Positions 55,901 to 63,000 of a stretch of 64,000 nucleotides of DNA are shown in pieces (position 1 is the first letter of the stretch; every line of letters begins with the position of its first letter). The position numbers were made by a program, and so were the translations under genes. The notes under the pieces are model-generated. The model had not been told where the DNA came from and did not search any database. It saw only the letters and a program-made list of their open reading frames with translations. Source of the DNA: Ariolimax columbianus (lineage: Eukaryota > Mollusca > Gastropoda > Stylommatophora > Arionidae); NCBI GenBank assembly GCA_036924085.1, contig JAVGWX010000006.1, positions 39,118,445 through 39,182,444 on the forward strand. The letters are read 5' to 3'.

Positions 55901-57031
55901 TTCCTGCGGCTCGATCAGGCCGGGACACAAGCCCCAGCCATGTCGTAGCCTCCCATCTCAGCGGTGCTGAGATTTTGGGCGGGATTCTGGCTTAGAGGCG
56001 TTGGGCCGTATCCCTCAGATGGTAGCTTATCAGCCAAGCACGTGGACCAAATGTCAGCGACCTGTGATTCCTCTCGAAATAGTGCATTTGACCAGGTGAC
56101 AAGCCTAGTCTTGCATGGAGATGTTGTCCGCCTAGGGAGCGGACATGGTCAAGGGTTGAGTCTCAGCAGTTCGCAGTGAGGTAGCTGATCTACTGCTTAG
56201 AGCACCCGACCGAGAACTAAGTCTTCTACAAATGATTTCATTCCTCATCGCCGTATGGGGTGAATATCGAGCAGCTTCCCGCCCGCTTTTATCAGCGGAC
56301 GGCAGAGACCTCATTCTGCGGCTTGACCGGGCGGGGCTGGAGCATGACCCCGAGGTCCCCACCATGTCGAAGCCTCCCTTTGCATTCGTGCTGGGCTGCT
56401 TTTGGGCGGGATTTTTGGCTTAGAGGCGTTCGGCCGTAATCCCTCACCTCGAACCGTTGGCTTATCCGCCTAGTACGTGAACCAAAATGTCTGCGGCTCC
56501 TCTCGGGCTTAGCAGGATTACCGTAGCAAAGCATTGTCATTAGTAGGGTAAAGCTGACCTGTCTTCAGAGGGTCTATTTCCAGCACCCGTTCAATATTAG
56601 CCAGACCGTATCAATAGAGGGCTTTTAGTTTGTCAATGGCCCAGTTACTGGAGCCTGCGATTTCTGCAGGGTGAAGACCAGCTTACCGTAGCAGGCGCTC
56701 TTTCATTTGGGAGTTTGGAGACTGACCTGTCTTCCGTGGGTCTAATACCAGCACAAGTTCACTATTAGACCCATCGAAGGTGCTCTCTTTTGACAGTCAT
56801 TCTACACTATTGGCATGTTTAGTCAATTTTAGCCTCAGGCTCCACTCCTGATAGTGCTCTTCCGTCAATTCCTTTATCGAACATTGGATGCAGACCAACC
56901 GAGCCACAGAGGGCATAACCCCAGATTTCTGAGGGTCTAAATCCAGCACCAGTTCCATATTAGACCCCAGGAAAGTGGTCTCGGCATGTCAGTCATTTCA
57001 GTGTTGGCCGTGTTGAGTCAAATTAAGCCGC

Positions 57032-57080
<49 letters not shown>

Positions 57081-60000
57081 TTTGCAACCATACTTCCCCC
57101 GGAACCCAAACACTTTGGTTTCCCGGAAGCTGCCCGCAGAGTCATCGAAGCAACTCCTGCGGATCGCTAGTCGGCATCGTTTATGGTCAGAACTACGACG
57201 GTATCTGATCGTCTTCGCGCCTCTGACTTTCGTTCTTGATTAATGAAAACATTCTTGACAAATGCTTTCGCAGTAGCTCGTCTTGCGGCGATCCAAGAAT
57301 TTCACCTCTAACGCCGCAATACGAATGCCCCCGTTTGTCCCTGTTAATCATTACCTCCAGTTCCGAAAACCAACAAAATAGAACCGAGGTCCTATTCCAT
57401 TATTCCATGCACCATTATTCAGGCAGCCGAGGCCTGCTTTGAACACTCAAATTTTTTCAAAGTAAACGCGCCGGCCACCCAGGACGCTCAGCGAAGAGCA
57501 CCCGTGGGAGAGAGCCGGCAGACGGTAGGGCAGGAGACAACGGGCAGTGAACCGGCGCGAGCCGGACCGCCCGCCTGCGCCTGAGATCCAACTACGAGCT
57601 TTTTAACTGCAACAACTTTAATATACGCTATTGGAGCTGGAATTACCGCGGCTGCTGGCACCAGACTTGCCCTCCAATAGATCCTCGTTAAAGGGTTTAA
57701 AGTGTACTCATTCCAATTACGGGGCCTCGAAAGAGTCCCGTATTGTTATTTTTCGTCACTACCTCCCCGTGCCGGGAGTGGGTAAGTTGCGCGCCTGCTG
57801 CCTTCCTTGGATGTGGTAGCCGTTTCTCGTGCTCCCTCTCCGGAATCGAACCCTGATTCCCCGTTACCCGTTACAAACATGGTAGGCATGTCACGTACCA
57901 TCGACATTTGATAGGGCAGACATTTGAAAGATGCGTCGCCGGCACATGAGGCCATGCGATCAGCACAAAGTTATCCAGAGTCACCAGTGGGGACGCCGCA
58001 ACCCCGCGAGGGGAAACGACGATTGGTTTTGAACTAATAAAAGCGCTCTTTCCGCGAGGGTCGGAGCTTGGTAAGCATGTATTAGCTCTAGAATTGCCAC
58101 AGTTATCCAAGTAGGATCGTGTCATCTAAGGAACCTCGACTGATTTAATGAGCCATTCGCGGTTTCACCGTGAGACAGTGTGAACTTAGACATGCATGGC
58201 TTAATCTTTGAGACAAGCATATGACTACTGGCAGGATCAACCAGATATCTGTCGGAGACGTACGTACAGCACACACCGGTCGGCGGAGGAAGGGTGTGTA
58301 AAAAGCCTCGCTGGGACGACGGCCGCAGGGACCGACTGACGGGACGGACGGTTTGTTCCACCCGTCCCTCACTCCGTCGACCTAGGACCGCCTGACAGGG
58401 GCCTCCCACACGCACCAGACGACCGACCGACCGGGCTCGCTCGAGGAGGGATGGCAGCGCTCTGTGCAGAACGGATCCCAACGACCTCGGCGATGAATTT
58501 CACTGGGACTGGAGACAATTTGGCCTGCCGGCCTGCCCTCGAGGCAACGATTCCTGCTTTCCATTTGCCGGTCACAAGCTCTTTGCGAGAGTCGGACCAC
58601 CAGCGAGACGTACTGTCGAGCTCTGCTATAAGCCTTAGATAAATCACCACGGACGGACCACGTTTCCTGATACGGACCAGACTAGCGCACCTCGGTGGAG
58701 GAGCCACTACCACAAACCGCACCCAATTCGCACTACGGGGAAAGGCAGGCGAGCGTTTTCCGCAAGCCCGCGCTATCGCTCCGCCTGGCGGGACTGAGAT
58801 CGCTTTACGAACACTGGTTGAAATTGAGTCGCCGCAGCGAGACAACTACCCCAGATGTATTACCATGATCTGAAAAAGAAGCAGCTGTGGTCGAAAGGTA
58901 AGGCACTCACCACTCAAAGCGATGAACAGAAATAGTGGGCGATCGAATCCCGCAAGTTTCAAGCGACCCCTGGTCTCGGGGAGGTGGAACCAGAGTGCCT
59001 GCATCCTGAATTACCTCCAGGTGTCTTTACTTATGTCTTGCCACTGGTCGAAGGTAGCTTTTGACAAAAGAGTAAGGTTGATAACCAGCGCAGTTTCTTC
59101 CTCACTACAATCCAATTGCAGCGCAAGTTACATCATCAAGACAAAATTGTGTGTTGATGCCACTATCATTTCTTGCGATGGGCAAATAACGTTTTTTTTA
59201 AAACCTTTTTAACAATGCCACTGTTTTACCATTGTCTGAAAAGGAAGCAAAGAATATTAACACTTGTAATTTGCAAGGTTACAAAGGATGCTGGGCATGG
59301 ACCTGACTACCCCATCCTGTAGAAACTATGAACCATAAGAAAGAAAAAGACTTTTACACCCAATGGTAAAAGACGAGCAACTATGTCAGTCTTATTAAAT
59401 CCAGTCCACCTCATATTTGACTTATGATTTCTGTGCAGACTTACACTATTGTATTTCATATGTCATGAAATTATATTTGGTTTCACATATTTTTTTGCCC
59501 AGGTTACTACACCCCTCAACAGTCCACTCTAGGACGTCCTTCAGAGGTCGCAGCCCAGCTAAGTTCATCAGCACACCAACTGAATACCAGCCCTCTTGAT
59601 CACATCGCCTTCTCTATTGCAAATGACAGGGCCATGCGAATGTTGAAAATACAAGCGATGAAAGTGAGAAAACATGACGAATTCTTGTATTTTATTCTTC
59701 AAGTATAATCTTAATTCCCCATATTGATCACACGATGAAAGAATAGGACCAATGCACTTTATAATCATCATCATCAGTCTCGTAACCTGAAAGATCATTG
59801 GGGCACCAATACAGCAGTTTGTTGGACCAATTACCGCCACTCAACTCGGTTTTATGCCAGGATATTTGTTCTAGCTAACAACCTTCCCATCCACTCTCTG
59901 ATGTTGTCTACCCATCTCTTTTTCTGCCTCCTTCTCTTTTTCTGCCTCCTTCTCTTGCGTTTCCTAGGTACAGTACCTTGCAGAATCGTCTTGGTCAATC

Positions 60001-63000
60001 CAGACGATCTTGAAAAATACCCATACCATGTGAGCTTGCGTATTTTTACCATACTTAATAGGTCTTTATATTGGCCTACCTCTGTGTTAGCAGTCTCCAG
60101 AACTGTCTTATGCATTACGTGGTCTAGATTCAACACAGACATCTCATCTCCATTGCATAAATTCTTCGTTCTAGAACCGCTGTCAGTGCCACATGTTTTG
60201 CACGAGTAAAGGTACACAAAAGTGACAAATGCAAACATTAAACTCAACTTAGATTTGAGGTTGATGATTTTGTTTGTCCATAGCGGCCTCATTTTGGTAA
60301 GAACAGCCATGGTCATCGCTGTTCTTGCCTGAATCTCAGTTCTGGAACCTTCTGGAACGTTGACCATGATTTTACTTTTCCTGCACTAATTTCCATTTCA
60401 AAGTGTTGAGTGGCATTGTCAAGGTTTGAGATTAGATTCGCAAGTTATATCTCCGTTCCAGCCAGCCCGGTAATGCCATCAGCAAACCAGTGGTTTTGGT
60501 GAGTGTACAACCACCTATGCTGGCATTAACCACGTGATCCTCCAGAGCTTCGGACATGACACCTTATTTTGCCTATAGTAAAAGCCGAGTAAGTAAGGTT
60601 GTGCATGGCGCTAAGAGCCTCATCATGTCATCTTCTTCTTCTTGTGTTTGTTTATTGATCTTTACACCTTCAGACGAGTTCCTTTTTCTTCGATGTTCTT
60701 CCTGAAAAGGACGTTGAGTCATAATTTACATCAATATCTGCACTTTTCAGCCTGGCATTTCCAGTTTCAGCTGGCTTTTTCGGGTACTGGGTTTGATTTC
60801 TACCGCAATCTCTGTTGTCTTATCCAAATTAAACTAGTACAGTCTGTTTTCAGGGCCACCACTTGAAGACGGAACTGGGTTTTGGTCAACTCTAGTTCGC
60901 TGACCCTGATGTAAGCAGCGAGCTGTGAACCGCTGACTACTGCATCTTCGGCCCCAGACTAGTTCCTATGATAGAACTCGACCATTGTCTGGATCTCCTC
61001 ATTAGCTCTGTACAACTTTGAGTTTAATATTGAATCATTTGGCCGGGATCAAGATGCTGAGCAGCGTATGAGCTTCGGTGGTCAGCGACCCATAGCTGAC
61101 TGCTAGCATCAGGGCCAGCGAACTATAGCTCCCAAGACCCTTCTACACCTCCACGTGGTGATCCTGGATAACAGGCTGCAGAAGGGAGAAGGGATCGAAG
61201 ACGGAATGCTAACCCGGTACTCTTAAAAATGCTTGCTGAAGTCGGATGTGTTGGACCGAAAGGTGCAAATATCGCAGCCAAGATGTAAACTACGACACAA
61301 CGCATTCCGTTCTCTGGACTACATTCTGCTACTTAAGCCCTTTCAGGGTTTGGTAGTGGGAGATTGAGAACGAACGAAGAAGAAGAAGAAGAATCATTTG
61401 GCCAGTGGGTCTTTCTCAACCGGCTATACAGAGGGTAGTTCTGTAAAAATATGCTCTGGAGTGTGTTCGCTCAGTCCACATGTACACAGTGGTGAAGCAG
61501 ACAGAGGAAGCCTGTATATCTGTTTATTAGTCTTCTTAGTCTTAGTCGATCTGTACTTCTACAGGGGTGGATGCCTTCGTGCGGGTCCAAGCTCTAGTAT
61601 GAGCTGGATGTAGCTGGGAGGAGGATTTCCTGGTTAGCGGTCTAGACTGCATTACTCAGTAAACCTGCAGCCTGTTAGGTGTCATCTTTGATGCTCTTAA
61701 CAAACCACATAACCATGGGAGGTGTTATGCCATGTCACACAGTTAGTCGCCTCTTACGACATGCTCTCTGTGAGACAGTGGTGCTATTTTTGTCCTTGTC
61801 ACACACAAAAAACCTTGGTGGACCACTCTGGATCATCTGTTTATTTAGTCTCTTACATCCTGTCCTGAGACAAAGAATGGCGATCTGTACCTGCCAGTCA
61901 AGCGTGTGATAGTTGGTTCTTTTAAACAACCTGGATAGCTCTCTTTTTCTCAATGTATGTGATTTCACTGTCTTTCTGTTCACATTCTCCTTTCTTTTTT
62001 GCAAGTATGTCTACCTTTTCATTCCTGAATACCCTACATTGGAATGTCAGCCACTGGAATATGGTTTGTTTGCTAGCATCTACCTTCAACAGAGCCCACT
62101 CTCAGCTGTTGGAGGACCCTCTGGACTGTCATTTTAATCAGAGAATGATGAATGCTTGTAATGCATTGCCACGAGAAATAGTAGGGGGAGGGTCAGTTAA
62201 TGCATTCAATAATAGAATAGATGCACATAGTTATTTTTAGATCAAGCGGAGTAGAAGAAACTGGTTGTATACAGTGTCTTCTAAACCAGTATAAAGAAGC
62301 TGTTAACTCCCATTATCAGCTCACTACAATCAACCAAGTTGTAAATAGGTACTTGGTTTTGTGGTAGGAAAGAAAAGACAATGAGGAAGGTAATTGGCCA
62401 CCCCACCACATAAACAAGTTGTGACATCATACAGTGGAGTCTCTAATACCTCATCCCCGACAGCAGTGTCTGCTATGTGACTACATTTGAAGCACTTGAT
62501 TATTCCTTGTAGTGGTGGTTTCTAGGACAATTTGATTTTACCTGATAAGGTTGCAAACAAGTTCATGAGTCCCAAGTATTCTGCACATTGTAGGTCGGCA
62601 GGGAATTGTGACTAAGTGTCAGAAATCATCTGCTGCAACTTATCAGCTGTCACCACTGCTTAGGCACCCGAGTATTAGTTTGGCAACAAAGTAACAGCTG
62701 ATAAACAGTATATTTATACCAACTCTGTGCTACCAGTGCCAAACATTGTCCCTGTCCAAGGTGAGTGAGAGCAGAATTTTGATGTGTTTGAGGAAGGTCA
62801 TCAGTGTTACCAGTAAAGACAGACTGCAAAACGAAGACATTCAGAGTTTGGTTGCACTACATCTTGTGCAGAGTACATTTCCAGGCACAAGATATGCTGG
62901 CTCATTCATCTCACAAGAATGCATTCTCATCAACCTCCGCTGATGGCTTACAATGTTGGTAGATCTGGCTACAGGGAAAGAGGACGGCTGCAAGACAAGT

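Larger units (their letters stand above)
55350..58855 (-). mobile_element. rDNA-derived composite retroposon-like insertion
   Basis: Identical 16-bp sequences (tgtattaccatgatct) sit at 55,334-55,349 and 58,856-58,871 and look like a target-site duplication. Minus-strand order: GC-rich spacer-like DNA (58,855-58,246), 5' two-thirds of 18S rRNA (58,245-57,010), a degenerate mosaic of 28S and 18S segments (57,010-55,780), unrecognised sequence, then a SINE/LINE-like tail ending in GAA repeats next to the duplication. The tail fits retroposition in minus orientation, inside the FBF1 intron between exons 17 and 18. It is not a complete rDNA unit: there is no ITS, 5.8S or full 28S. Confidence 0.7.
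60955..62010 (-). mobile_element. RNase H LINE fragment carrying two later insertions
   Basis: Minus strand: [20 protein letters not shown] (61,850-61,930), then after a family E insertion [20 protein letters not shown] (61,430-61,510), then after a SINE A insertion the 3' remainder (60,955-61,044). Matches the RLRTGH...CxCG...EHIL order of RNase H LINEs. Confidence 0.6.

Noticed and set aside
57010..58245. Functional 18S rRNA gene
   Set aside because: The 3' third is missing and the sequence runs into degenerate 28S pieces.
55334..58871. Contamination or simple assembly join with the rDNA array
   Set aside because: The exact 16-bp direct repeats and the GAA tail at one end are better explained by insertion, although only long reads can settle it.
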